Part shown: positions 47,701-57,330 of the stretch, in pieces
Numbering within the stretch: position 1 is the first letter of the stretch
Layout of the letters: each line of letters starts with the position of its first letter
NCBI GenBank assembly: GCA_015179045.1
Contig: WHUZ01000083.1
Coordinates: forward strand, 124,001-188,000
From: Kalaharituber pfeilii
Taxonomy: Eukaryota; Ascomycota; Pezizomycetes; Pezizales; Pezizaceae
Direction: 5' to 3'
DNA: 64,000 nucleotides
Notes under the pieces: model-generated
Database searches by the model: none
Told to the model about the DNA's origin: nothing
Seen by the model: only the letters and a program-made list of their open reading frames with translations
Made by a program: the position numbers and the translations under genes

Positions 47701-48642
47701 GAAAGGAGGGGAAAAAATGGAAACCAGGAGTCCAGTGGGAGAAGTGAAAACTCTAGCAGCATCACAGGTCGAGGTAAAGATGCTAATAGGGTTTGTGATC
47801 CGGAAGGGGAGAGTGACGATTGTGAGGTTGAAAAAGACCCACTATGTGTCGATGTTCTACATGGGACAACGAGATCACTTATTTCAATCCTCCGAGTCGG
47901 AATCCGCATCCCGATGGACCTGTCCTTAGCCATTGCACAGGGCTTCCACAACGCGCCCCGCCTTTACCACGATACGGTGCGTCGTCCGAATCGGATTACA
48001 GGACTTCACTCAGGACTCCGCGCAGCGGGGAAGGAAGTCGCATTGGGTCTCTACGATGGCGTGACAGGCCTTGTCGTAAAGCCTTACCGCGGCGCGCAGG
48101 AAAAGGGAATGAGGGGCTTTGTGTCGGGCATCGGCAAGGGTTTCGGTGGGGTATTGTTTGGAATTGGTGCAGGCTTAGCAGGGACGATCGGGTACACGTT
48201 GAAGGGGGTACACAGAGAATTGCATAGACGGGACGAGAGGGAAGTGGTGGAGGGCATCAGGGATATGAGGGTGTGGCAGGGGGAGATGGAGATGGTTGGA
48301 TTAATAGGTGATGGAGACGAGGAAGGAAGGAGAAGGAAGGATGAGGTGGTGAAGAGGGTGTTAGAGGGATGGGAGGAACAGGAGAGGAGAGAGTTTGAAA
48401 AGAAGGAGGACGAGGCGGAGTTGAAGCGGGAGATTAGTGGGGTTAGGGAGATTGGGTGGGGAGCGGCAAAGTTGAGGCAGCTGAAGAAGCGGGCGGAGAG
48501 GAAGAGGAAGAGGAGGGATAAGAAAGAGCGAAAGCGTGGGAGGAAGGGGAAGGGAGGAGAGGAGGAAGAGGGGCAGGGGATTTTGAGGGAGAAGACGCAG
48601 GAGGAGAGGAGGAGGATGGAGGTGTTGGGGACGGGGAGGTGA
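44791..48642 (+). CDS. Sterol 3-beta-glucosyltransferase-like protein with VPS13-like tail
   Basis: Single exon, 1283 aa. The GT1-family core begins near residue 205 with VIGSRGDIQPF, the N-terminal signature of sterol glucosyltransferases (UGT51/Atg26 type). It continues through PFVADAIIANPP, GIPLHLMFTFPYTPT and VYIGFGSIVV, to HHGGAGTTAIGLKCGKPT (about residues 633-650), which binds the UDP-sugar. The enzyme would move glucose from UDP-glucose to ergosterol or another lipid. A charged low-complexity segment interrupts the N-terminal lobe (about residues 265-400), and a Lys/Glu-rich linker follows the core. Past residue 850 come a helical segment and a glycine-rich repeat-like region, GLRAAGKEVALGLYDGVTGL, then KPYRGAQEKG near 1097. 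It resembles the amphipathic C-terminal region of VPS13/ATG2 lipid-transfer proteins. GRAM and PH domains of Atg26 are absent. The tail is basic. Confidence 0.9.
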   Translation: MPSSSISPSSEPSPSSGEQPDSDAPTAIKSANSHPAPSVAPPSGASPRPPASRRHRTLTYLRSPTHDTSDTPARPTHPTSTTLPTIPTTKTTKQRPRGITNPSYLPLNIRNPHFATYAHLDHDGRIHISFKPLPRPREDRDGREDKGKREDHAGGVDAEGAEGSSYPPLSSLLDASLKRQFCINLLSNLLHTATPVLESVPPKLNIVIMVIGSRGDIQPFMRLAKVLVGDWGHRVRIATHPEFKEFVEEEFRGLEEEIEREEKEETGTEPRGSESEGCVQVDKESQGGKKQRIKGGKGEFFSVGGSPQELMAFMVKNPGLLPSLETIKAGEIARRREQMEVMFEGFWRACVEPSRYLLGGIQAEQNMHGKREKGVKDGKKHERKDAKKREKGKQGPFLERSSDCTPFVADAIIANPPSFAHIHCAERLGIPLHLMFTFPYTPTATMPHPLANVSQSNVEAAYTNLISYTMVEMTTWQGLGDLINRFRKKTLGLEPISTLWAPGLLARLKVPTTYLWSPSLIPKPADWGPHIDISGFVFLDKADGFKPPSELVEFMEKEPENPPVYIGFGSIVVDDPDSLTQLIFDAVNETGVRALVAKGWGGLGGEESTPKEVYMLDNTPHDWLFPKCRAVVHHGGAGTTAIGLKCGKPTFIVTFFGDQPFWGTMVNHAGAGDWCPFKELTKEKLVEGIKTIIAPETADRAKNLAEKIEKEGDGARNAVMSFYRGLETVGVTRMVGERGRKEKKRKERRQARTVEEMVGEGAKVGEENTTADVAAREREQKGEGEDTFGMEEEMRAGASMEQSQISGVKVGNGGEVGEEEGVPRCDWDEEVQGNGGTVTLGSGKNKDEEYNKEFIQECGIRCTILPEAVAVWRVRHTRIKLCALAAYILVSESKFTWKDLRLVRHTEWNDFEGPGEPLSGGAGAIATALGGVAKGLFGVPYTWYKGVKRIEEDLEVRGEDMNEVEECRWRERRGKNGNQESSGRSENSSSITGRGKDANRVCDPEGESDDCEVEKDPLCVDVLHGTTRSLISILRVGIRIPMDLSLAIAQGFHNAPRLYHDTVRRPNRITGLHSGLRAAGKEVALGLYDGVTGLVVKPYRGAQEKGMRGFVSGIGKGFGGVLFGIGAGLAGTIGYTLKGVHRELHRRDEREVVEGIRDMRVWQGEMEMVGLIGDGDEEGRRRKDEVVKRVLEGWEEQERREFEKKEDEAELKREISGVREIGWGAAKLRQLKKRAERKRKRRDKKERKRGRKGKGGEEEEGQGILREKTQEERRRMEVLGTGR

Positions 48643-49871
48643 TGGTTATTGTTGGTATACTTTGATTTGAGAATTTCTTTACACTGTTTTTTGTGGTTTT
48701 TTGCGCATGAGAAGAAGGTATTCTTGAAGGAAAGTTTGGGTAATGTTTGCTCCGCACCGTGGTATTTTGTCCTGATTGTGTAATCATTTGCTCACGTGTG
48801 TTATGTGGCATGACTGGGCATCTTCAATGTGGCGCTTTTTTCTCGTACTTATATACATGTAATGGCTTTTAATTTTTAATCTTCATCTGATAGCTACAAT
48901 AGATCATGTACAATAATATGGAGTATCTAGAGTCTGGCCTTGAACGATTTCCCCGTCCTCCCCCCCCCCAGATGAAGTAGCAGGAACTTTTGTAAATAGC
49001 AAATATATAAGAAGAAATTGCTGGGGAATAGTATCAAATTTCATTCGTGCGGAAATTGTGGGTGGGTTGGATGAGACTGTTAGGGTCGAGCTTGAATACA
49101 TTTATTGTTCGTATCTTGACTGGGATATACTTTTTTTTTTTTTGTTGGGGCGGGGGAAATGATGTATATATAAAAGTGCCTAGTATCGAAGTGTTCAATT
49201 AACTTTTTCTGGGGAACTCAATGGTGGAGAGTTTTTCTCCAGAGCCTTGGGTTGCGGTGAAGTTGGGGAAGAGTGGCGGGTAAGGAGTAGGGAGTGGGGT
49301 GTTACCCTGAATTGAATATTCCTGCCATACATATAAATTTAGAAACTTCCCTTACAGCGAGGAATCGTGTATGAACGCCCATATAAGGATCACGACCAGT
49401 TGGTGCGACCTCTGTAATATTCTTTTGAGAAAAGTGTAAAGAAAGGTTACGTAAATGGGGCACACAAAGAAAAGAAAGGGAAAAAAATATATATGCATAC
49501 CTGCGTAGAGTCAGATGCTGAAGATAGAATCTGGGAGATGAATGTTGAAATAAAAACAGTTAACTAAGGATCACCATGCATGTCAGTAACCAAAAAGCCG
49601 CACTAATGGACTAATGGATTACTAGAGCAGTTCATCTTCTTTCACGCTTTTCGCGATGTTATAGGCCTTGGAAATGTAAGATATTTTCAGAAAACCCATG
49701 GCAAATCGTTCCTCTGCATTCTTTCTTCGCCGCGTCCCCTTGGTCCTTCTCGTCCGGCGGGGCCTCCATCGCCAAGAAGACATTCGAGCATCTTCAATAA
49801 AGGAGTCAGTACAGCGTGAGGGCAGGTGAAGACAGGTGAAGCCCTAGGTGTTGCCTTAACGTACATGTGCC
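48643..49871. other. Intergenic region, no gene
   Basis: 1.2 kb of AT-rich DNA after the glucosyltransferase. It includes C and T runs (48958-48971, 49132-49143). No family-like frame was seen until the NLR relic begins. Confidence 0.45.
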
Positions 49872-50179
49872 AGTTCCTAGATCACCATATTATCCATATG
49901 AACTTCACTGACAGGCAGTTCATCTGCAGGTTCTCCAACTGCGCCTTTCTGTTTAAGCAGCCGAAGATTGAGGGGACTAAGCCCAGTAACACCTTGGATA
50001 TACACATTTGCAAGAACCAGTCTGTTCTGGGATGATGCCCATTGACAGGTGAGATTCAAGGAGTATGTGCCAAGAGTGTCACTCGGCTTCCGTTGCACCC
50101 GCAATACACGGACAATTCGGTCATTATCTTCAGCTACTACAAGGTACAGAGCACTTGGTACGATCGTCCAAGCAAGTGC

Positions 50180-50232
50180 TTTTTTTTTTTATAATATCAT
50201 TACTCGCATGCCGCCCCTGTGGGCTATGGCGA
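50180..50232 (-). mobile_element. Retroposon 3' tail, copy 1
   Basis: On the minus strand it reads CTCGCCATAGCCCACAGGGG, CGGCATGCGAGTAATGATAT and then an A-rich run. It shares this 3' end with copies at 52429 and 53943. The common end followed by poly-A is typical of 5'-truncated LINE or SINE insertions. It separates the WD40 block from the NLR C-terminal tail. Confidence 0.7.
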
Positions 50233-50280
50233 GAAGCAAAAGCTGTGACCGATCAAAAGCCGTTAATTCGGGCCAACCCT

Positions 50281-51633
50281 TGAAATGACTCCACTACCCA
50301 CAGTTGTAAAGCGCCATCGCCGCTGCCCATAGCAATTAGCTGACCGTCTCGGGAAAAGGCCACACTTTTTACCATTTCACTATGGCCCGAAGATAAAGTT
50401 GAGCTGACCATAGCCGAACACTGCAATCCCAACTACCCGAAGCAAGGAGCTCCCTGTCAGGGGCAAAGGCTACACTTGTTACCCAGTCGTTATGGTCCTC
50501 AAAAATATGGATGGCTTCTTGACGTTGAACTGACCATAACGGAACAGTGCAATCCCCACTACCTGAAGCAAGAAGCTCACCGCCAGGGGAAAAGGCTACA
50601 CTTACTACGCACTTGCTATGGCTCTCGAAGGCATAGATGACTTGTTGATATTGAACTGACCATAACCAAACAGTGCGATCGTAGCCCCTTGAAGCGAGTA
50701 GCTTATTGTCAGGGGAAGTAGTTATACTGCTAACGCTTTCAGTATAGTCCTTGAAAATACGAATGAGTTCGTGAGATTGAACTGACCACAGCCAAACAGT
50801 ACGATCCTCCCCACATGAAACAAGACTCTGACCGTCAGGGCAAAAAGCCACACTGTATACCGTGCCACCATGGCCCTTAAAGATATGTATGAGTTCTTGA
50901 TATTGAACTGACCATGGCCGAACAGTGTGATCTTGGCTAAAGCAAGCAGCTGATCGTCAGGGGAAAAGGTCACACTTGTTACTATTCTGCCATGGCCCTC
51001 AAAGATATGGACGACTTCTTGACTTTGAACTGACCACAGCCGCACAGTTCTGTCACGGCTACCTGAAGTAAGTTGCTGACCGTCTGGGGAAAAGGCCACA
51101 CATGCTACCGAATCACTATAACCCTCAAAGATATGGATGGCTTCTCGACGTTGAACTGACCATAACCGAATAGTCTTATCACGACTGCCTGAAGCAATGC
51201 ATAGACCATCAGGGGAAAATGCTACACTGCTTATGAAGTCGCTATGACCTTCAAAGATATGGATGACTTCTTGCTGTTGAACTGAGCATGATTGAATAGT
51301 GCAATCGACACTACCTGAAGCAACCAGCTGACTGTCCGGGGAAAATGCCACACTTGATATCTCTTTAGCATGGCCATCAAAGATATGGACAACTTCTTGA
51401 CTTTGAACTGACCACAGCCACACAGCAAAAGCGTCAGCTTGCACGTCCAATGCAAGGTACTGACCGTTTGGTGAGACGCTGAGGCTGTGTGCCGCTGGCA
51501 GTTGTATGAAGGGTCTCTCTCCGAATTGTACAAGCTGCATGATTGCGTTGCTGAGTCTGCCCCTCAAAGCCAAGTTTGACACATACGAACTTGCGATAAA
51601 TCTGCATTTTGTAATCGAGCTCGCTCGAACCAA
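50281..51633 (-). pseudogene. WD40 repeat block of the NLR relic
   Basis: About nine repeats of roughly 42 codons (near 126 bp). Blocks with a core like HIFEGHS..VSSVAFSPDG and LWSVQ recur, and the DNA word CTCAAAGATATGGA reappears near 51376, 51250, 51124 and 50998, with weaker forms at 50875, 50752, 50623 and 50500. Repeats resemble each other closely at DNA level. One repeat near 50930 has lost a few bases and breaks the frame into two parts, 51633-50722 and 50851-50369. Confidence 0.9.
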
Positions 51634-52428
51634 CCATGGCTTAGATGAGCATTGGGGATCCGTATTCCGCGCAAATCATAACCCACAAATTTTCTTCCAG
51701 CCATGACTAGAATTGGGATTGCATTTGCTGCAGCTGTCGAAAATTGGCATCGATTTTGGATCGTTCAACCATTGCCAATAGATTTCTTTGTGATAGACTG
51801 GAATATCGTGCCTGTTCGATAATAAAGTCAAGGGCACCTAGGTCATCAACAAGTTGAAATTCATTAATCACTGCATCGGCTTTACAACGTTCAAGTGAAT
51901 TGTCTTGCGAAAGCACTTCAGCTACCAAATAGCCCCGTAGTGATTTGTGTAAGAACCTGTAGGCGTGCTCCTCAGGAATAAGTGGTGAACTATTGTAGAA
52001 GGCGTGCTTTGTCATTATCGTTGGATAAAAACTTTTGCCATATCTTGTGATCTTGTGGGATAGAATTGTAATCTTGAAAAATGTCGATAGGAGCATAGCT
52101 CGCTTCCAGCAGCTGATGACGGTACAAGGCTAATGAAAATCTTTGACAAAAGAGCCGTGCTTCAAACTTGAAATCATTCTCGTATAATTGAGTATATGCT
52201 TAACGCTGAGCCTTTGGTAGCTGAATCTTATCTAAATGGGCCTGCGCTTGGTCTAGCCAATGGTCGAGGCATTACTCCGACTGCCGGAGATGGGCGAAGG
52301 AGAAAGGGACTCGTTGGTGGAGCTTATGAGCTAGATAGAGCGTTAGGGGTTGGAAACCGGCGGTACTCAGGCATATGATCTTTTCCTTTTCCTTTTCTTT
52401 TCCATTTATTCATTATGTACTTAATCTC

Positions 52429-52482
52429 GCCATAGCCCACAGGACGGCACGCGAGTAATGATACATAAAACAAAAAAAAGGT
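52429..52482 (+). mobile_element. Retroposon 3' tail, copy 2
   Basis: Plus-strand copy of the shared end (CTCGCCATAGCCCACAGGAC, then the ACGCGAGTAATGATA block) followed by an A-rich run, inserted in the NLR relic. The extent to the left is not clear; a pyrimidine-rich stretch at 52380-52410 may belong to it. Confidence 0.7.
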
Positions 52483-52542
52483 CGATGAAAGGTTTGTATA
52501 AATCTCCACGCTTGAGCTTGTCGTTACCCTGAGCTGGGGCTA

Positions 52543-52752
52543 TTCTGGCCCACCGACGAACATTTTTTTGTTCGCGAACCTGCCAACCCCATTCGCGAAT
52601 CGGCCAGCCCCGTCAAAAACATATGGTGTGTTTCACGGGGCCAGCCAATTCATGCATACCTGGCCCAGCGGCGAACATGGATGTACCTTTATGTACCTAC
52701 ATGTATATATATGCTTGGTTTTGTGAACCACAATGTTCATCAGTAGGGCAGA
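52543..52752. mobile_element. MITE-like element with imperfect TIRs
   Basis: The left end TTCTGGCCCACCGACGAACA (52543-) is mirrored at the right end, where the reverse complement of the sequence before 52751 reads TTCTGCCCTACTGATGAACA. 17 of 21 bases match, and three of the four mismatches are C-to-T. Length is about 210 bp with no coding capacity. A clear target-site duplication was not found. Confidence 0.65.
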
Positions 52753-52756
52753 ACAT

Positions 52757-53105
52757 GAGTCATGAATTGGGCCTCAGATAGGTAATAGAGCAGGTGGTGG
52801 TGGAGAGGCAGCAAATTTTGTCCCTACCTGATGGATTTGTATCCGAATTCATAGATGATAGGCTCAAACAATAGCTCTATATACTAATAATATAATGCTT
52901 CAACAACTACTTGATTCCACTGAGAACTGATAGAGTTATGAGTTATTAATTTAAGCCTTAGATAGGTGGCAGAGGGGGTAGCAAATTTTTATCACATGAT
53001 GAATTCATACTCGATTTCGTGAACTATAGGTTCAAATAATATGACAATGATAATTTAATACTTCAACAACTGCTTAATTCTATTTGGAAGTAATATTAAA
53101 CTTAA
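52757..53105. repeat. Two-copy tandem repeat, period about 184 bp
   Basis: GCCTCAGATAGG at 52771 and GCCTTAGATAGG at 52955 begin matching blocks that share the AGCAAATTTT, GATG(G/A)ATT and CTTCAACAACT segments. They are AT-rich and moderately diverged. They lie between the MITE-like element and an AT-rich stretch, inside the sequence that interrupts the NLR relic. Confidence 0.7.
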
Positions 53106-53828
53106 GAATTAAAAATAAATAGTATACATTTAATCTTTATTTATATTACTAATTGCTAATAGTTATTATATTATATACAATAGAAAATTGCATATATTAA
53201 CTGTTTTGGCTTACCTTTTCAGCAATATAAAAATTATGTAAATTGGATAAGAACTGATAGTGTTAGTATAATGTTAAATTTGTTAAGTTAATGGTGTGGC
53301 AAACGGATGAGATTGTGACTTGCTTAAAGTAGATGCTTGGCGCTTGTAGGAACTCTATTAACTGCCATTTCTGGCATACAAGCACTAAAGTTTTAATGCT
53401 TAGCATCAACGCAATCGGAATGTGGATATCTCTATCTAAAATGATAACACTGCAAAATTTTGCTCAGAGCAAGAAGAATAATAGAAGTATATTTACTAAT
53501 TTTCTTATAGGTCCTCTATTAATAATAATTCAGTTACGTATGATAACAAATCTATATTCTTAACTAAGTTACAGCAGTCTAAGAAGTACAGTACAACAAA
53601 TTAAAAAATTTGTTGTTCTCTATGCTCTTCTAGTATGTGGGTAGGAAGTAGAAACTTGCGAGTCATATAAGGAACTCATTACCGACAGCAATTTTTAAGT
53701 GGCAATGGGGCTGTGCAAGCACACAGTAAACTGGCTTATCAATTATTCTTGGTAGCAGAACGTTTCTCTATCCTCATTACTAATAGTACATAGAGGTACC
53801 TAGTGGTACTTGTAAAATACAGTGTTAA
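53106..53828. other. AT-rich insert inside the NLR relic
   Basis: 720 bp of very AT-rich sequence. The only notable open frame (53333-53563) has no recognisable domain. It is part of the foreign DNA between the NACHT and helical pieces. Confidence 0.5.
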
Positions 53829-53912
53829 TCGGCCACCCCACCGACGAATTGGCCGATTCGCGACTGGGCCTGGGGTTCGCAAACCGCAATGTTCGTCGGT
53901 AGGTCAGAACAG
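53829..53912. mobile_element. Short second copy of the MITE-like family
   Basis: The right end, AATGTTCGTCGGTAGGTCAG, and the sequence GGTTCGCAAACC before it match the right end of the 52.5 kb element. The left end keeps only CCACCGACGAAT. At about 85 bp it is probably internally deleted. It lies just before retroposon tail copy 3. Confidence 0.6.
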
Positions 53913-53942
53913 GGCTACGATTCATAACCATCTTTAGGACAA

Positions 53943-53990
53943 ACCATAGCCCACAGGGCGGCAAGCGATTAATGAAATTAAAAAAAAAAT
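53943..53990 (+). mobile_element. Retroposon 3' tail, copy 3
   Basis: Third copy of the shared tail (CCATAGCCCACAGGGCGGCA, then AGCGATTAATGA) with A and T runs after it. NLR coding similarity resumes directly on its right side. It differs from the other two at several bases. Confidence 0.7.
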
Positions 53991-53995
53991 TTTTT

Positions 53996-54690
53996 TTAGG
54001 AGAAAGGAGGTGCTGATCAATGCACACACGTCAGGTTTCAACATGTACTGTTCGTAGTCTGCAACTGAAGGGCCAGTAGGTGTAGCTTTTATATATTGCG
54101 AGATGTACTTTAGGATACTTGACTCTGAAAAGGGCGCAAGCCAATATTCTTGCAGTCGTTGTGGCCGACCATTTGGGTAAAACTTGCTCTGATATCCTGG
54201 AGCCAAATACTCAGGCCGACTAGTAATCACAACTTTTGCTTTCCATTGGTCAATTTCGTTTTCTACGATAAAGTTACAGTCGCGCTGCCCAATCTCATCA
54301 TAGCCATCCAAAATAAACAGGAACTGTCTTGCCAGGTTTATTTGAGCCATATCAAAACCTTGCTTAGAAAAGAAAGCAGCTATCATGTCTCGGTTTTCCG
54401 TTCCTCGTGTATAGACTATAGACTCTGAAGAGGGAAATGAATAAGGGTATCACGGCAGTTGTTTCATTATGAGCGTATTCCGACCATAGTTGGCGAGCAA
54501 GATAATGGTTAAATGTTGACTTTCCATACCCAGCTATACCCTCAATAAGGCAAACTTGTTGTGGGACAGCATCTGAAAGGAACGTCCCAACGGCCTGAAG
54601 TAAATTAAAACGGTTGCTGTCGTGCGGGTGTGCCATTCCCTTGGCCGGAATATATAGGTCACGCATAAACGCCACCAGCAGTGACCCAGC
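53996..54690 (-). pseudogene. NACHT domain of the NLR relic
   Basis: Walker A is GIAGYGKST, Walker B is LFILDGYDEI and the downstream motif is VVITSRPEYL. The two halves lie in two overlapping frames (54675-54364 and 54386-53934), so a frameshift separates P-loop from Walker B near 54380. The coding similarity ends abruptly at the A-rich retroposon tail near 53985. Confidence 0.88.
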
Positions 54691-56300
54691 TGCTTAAGCT
54701 GCTTTAAATGTGAATCCAGGGATGCCCGTTCATCCATTGCCAGCTGTATATTAACAAATGATTGACACATTACTGGACTATACGTTAACGCACCAAGTTT
54801 ATCCAAATTTTCATTGATCTCCGTAGATATCACAAGGTTCTCCTTTACTGGAGTGAAGATGTCTTTTATTATTTTCTTAAACTGTTAGCATGTTCTACAA
54901 GATCGTGTGGAGTCAGAGCCTCAGTGAGTGCTCCTGGCGGTGTAGGTAACAAAATTATGTAATCATGCACTTGCTTCAACAAAGGTTCCATTTCCCTCTT
55001 TATGCCATTCAACAGGCGATCCATCTCCTGAAGACCACAGGACTTCTCTACTTTAATTAGAAAATATGTTTATGCAAGGCTTGTCCGTAATGTCCTAATC
55101 CATGATTCTTTTCATTGTTGCCACATCTGCACACTCTCGGACAACCTCCTCCTTGGTAGATATATCATCGAGAATGGTTTCATTGCTAGTGAAAAGGGCC
55201 TGAACATATTCCCGATCTTCCTCGGCCCTAAATTTAGTGCTTGTTAGCGAAGTCCCAACAGATCCCCAAGGAACCGAATCTCTTACATGAGGTTGTGCTG
55301 CTAAAATATTTTTGTACTTCGACCGTAACGATGAGATTGCGGCACAGAGTTCCTTCACAGAAAAACACAGCCTATGTTTAAATGCCTCAGTTATCAGGTC
55401 TGAATGCAATGTGACCTCCACTGGTGCATTCTTATAGATGTGACGTAGAATTCGTATGTGGCAATCCTTCAACAATGGTCGCCATTGCCCATTCCAAATT
55501 TTCCATCAACTCGAAACGATCGACAGCAACCTATTATAATGATTAATCTTATCTTCTGCACCACTGTATCCAAGATTCGTAACCGACCTTCAAGATAAAC
55601 CTAGCACCAGCTCATACAAGAGCAGTAATTTCGGGGTGATGTTGTATTGCTACATCGATAATTGTTGCATAATTCTCCACACCTTTCAAGATCCATCCTA
55701 TCACGCTTTCCATGACTATTGGTGTATTCCCACTGCTTCTCTTTACTCTCAGCGTGAGCAGACTGTAAATCCTTAATTGTAGTTTCAATATCACAGCAGA
55801 TTGAGTAGCCTTGTGGATTCTGCTCAGTATCTCGAGGCACTACTGACTGCTCCTCTGGTGAAACATTGTCTAACGGTTGTCATTGCGAGTATTGTGAAGG
55901 TCCGGACAGAGTCACTGGGAGTGCAACTTTTCGCCGTTTTATTGTTTGCGTGGTTATGTCGGGTGCGGAGGTGACAGGAGAAACCTGTGAAGTGGCACTG
56001 CCAGTCCTTCCGATGTCCCTTTGTTCCGGCAGGGGATCTCGATCTAGATAGGGGACGGTCAACTGGCGGACCTAATGCAAGGTCTCTTTTGAAAGTCGAC
56101 TCGATACAACGTTTGAGAACTTTCCAAATGTTCTTTCGATTCGGCTCAGAGACCTCCCCTGGACTTCCGGGTTCCTCATTATCGATACATATCCAAATAA
56201 CAGTGGCGTTGCGAGTGCACAGATGATTGGCGTCGAAGATATCACACAAAATTCCAACAGGTAACCTCGGATGGGAACTTGAACAAAGGGCTTTCTTCAT

Positions 56301-57328
56301 TTTCTTTGGTTTTGCAAGTGATAGTGAGGCTTGTTAATTTGAGATATTTCGTAGGAGATATTTTGTACCCCGCAATTATTTTTATAAGCAGGGGCTGTGA
56401 TCTGTATGTAGCTCCACTCAACCCTCCTTGAATTTCATGTCTACGGTCGCAGGGTTCATGTAACCAGACTATTTCACGTATATTATTTCATATACTAACC
56501 TTTTAATAGATACTATCTCAACAAGTCATTCTCTCTCAGAATAAGCTGACATCCTATAGAATACGGTATGCTGCGCTTCTCTCTACGTGCTATACTTAAT
56601 GGCATCGATGTTGCTACTGTCGCTGACCTATTGGTGACCAAATCCACGTCACGCGTGTTAGCAACATCATATGAATTTGCAGAATTACACCTGAGTATTT
56701 GGAGGATAATTGATTGTCGCACTAATACATACACCTTTTTTGATTCAGTGATACAAAGAGAAAGCCTAGTATTCTGCCCCCCTCCTTGCCCTCTCCCGCA
56801 TAGTAAAGGATAGCGTACACTAGATACTACATGAATATCATCACCTATGCCTCTTCGCACTCTCAATGACTTTGGAAGAAGGGTAGCCAACTTAAATATG
56901 ATAGGATAAGGTTGGAGTAGATTTCTGTGGCTTTAAGAAGGTGCTGAAGTTACCGGAGGTACCAAACTGTCAATATGTCCTCCAATTACTTGCAGCATTG
57001 ATTGCTGGAAAAACACCCTCAAATACTACAGTGTTTACAAGGCTGACAGTATTAACTGTTAGGAAAATGCTCTTACGTAGTGCAACAGTCTGTAGCCGGA
57101 TTGACAGAATTGGCAGATCTGATAGGCAGCTGTGCCGATGGCATTATATAGCTACAGAATTGACAGATATGAAGGCACCCTCATGACTGCAATAGTATAT
57201 ACCTAACTGACAGGATTGATAGGCGAGATGAACCCCTTGCTATGTCAATAATGATAGCATATACCATGGCTGATCGGAAAGGCAAAGATTGATAGTATCG
57301 CTGCCATGCATGTCTATATAGAATGATG
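56301..57328. other. Gene-free region right of the NLR relic
   Basis: About 1 kb with no recognised gene. A theme on the words TGACAG and ATAGCTACAGAATTGACAG recurs loosely between 57040 and 57260. Open frames on both strands lack family motifs. Confidence 0.45.
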
Positions 57329-57330
57329 TA

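Larger units (their letters stand above)
49872..56300 (-). pseudogene. Decayed NACHT-WD40 NLR-type receptor, broken by transposons
   Basis: Read on the minus strand, pieces of one NLR lie in order. About 55840-55600: an N-terminal helical domain (AESKEKQWEYTNSHGK, then in another frame ATIIDVAIQHHPEITALV, with a TGA where the next motif expects Trp). 55475-55095: more of that domain. 54690-53990: NACHT with P-loop GIAGYGKST, Walker B LFILDGYDEIG and VVITSRPEYL. 52350-51707: post-NACHT helical region with two stops and a frameshift. 51633-50281: about nine WD40 repeats with one frame break near 50930. 50160-49872: a C-terminal tail. Two retroposon tails and TIR elements lie between NACHT and the helical part, and another tail lies after the WD repeats. 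Fungal NLRs of this build sense non-self and trigger cell death in heterokaryon incompatibility. This copy cannot make a full receptor. The 5' end to 56300 is the least certain part. Confidence 0.88.

Noticed and set aside
53333..53563. 76-codon frame in the AT-rich NLR insert as a transposase remnant
   Set aside because: No DDE, helix-turn-helix or reverse-transcriptase motif could be seen.
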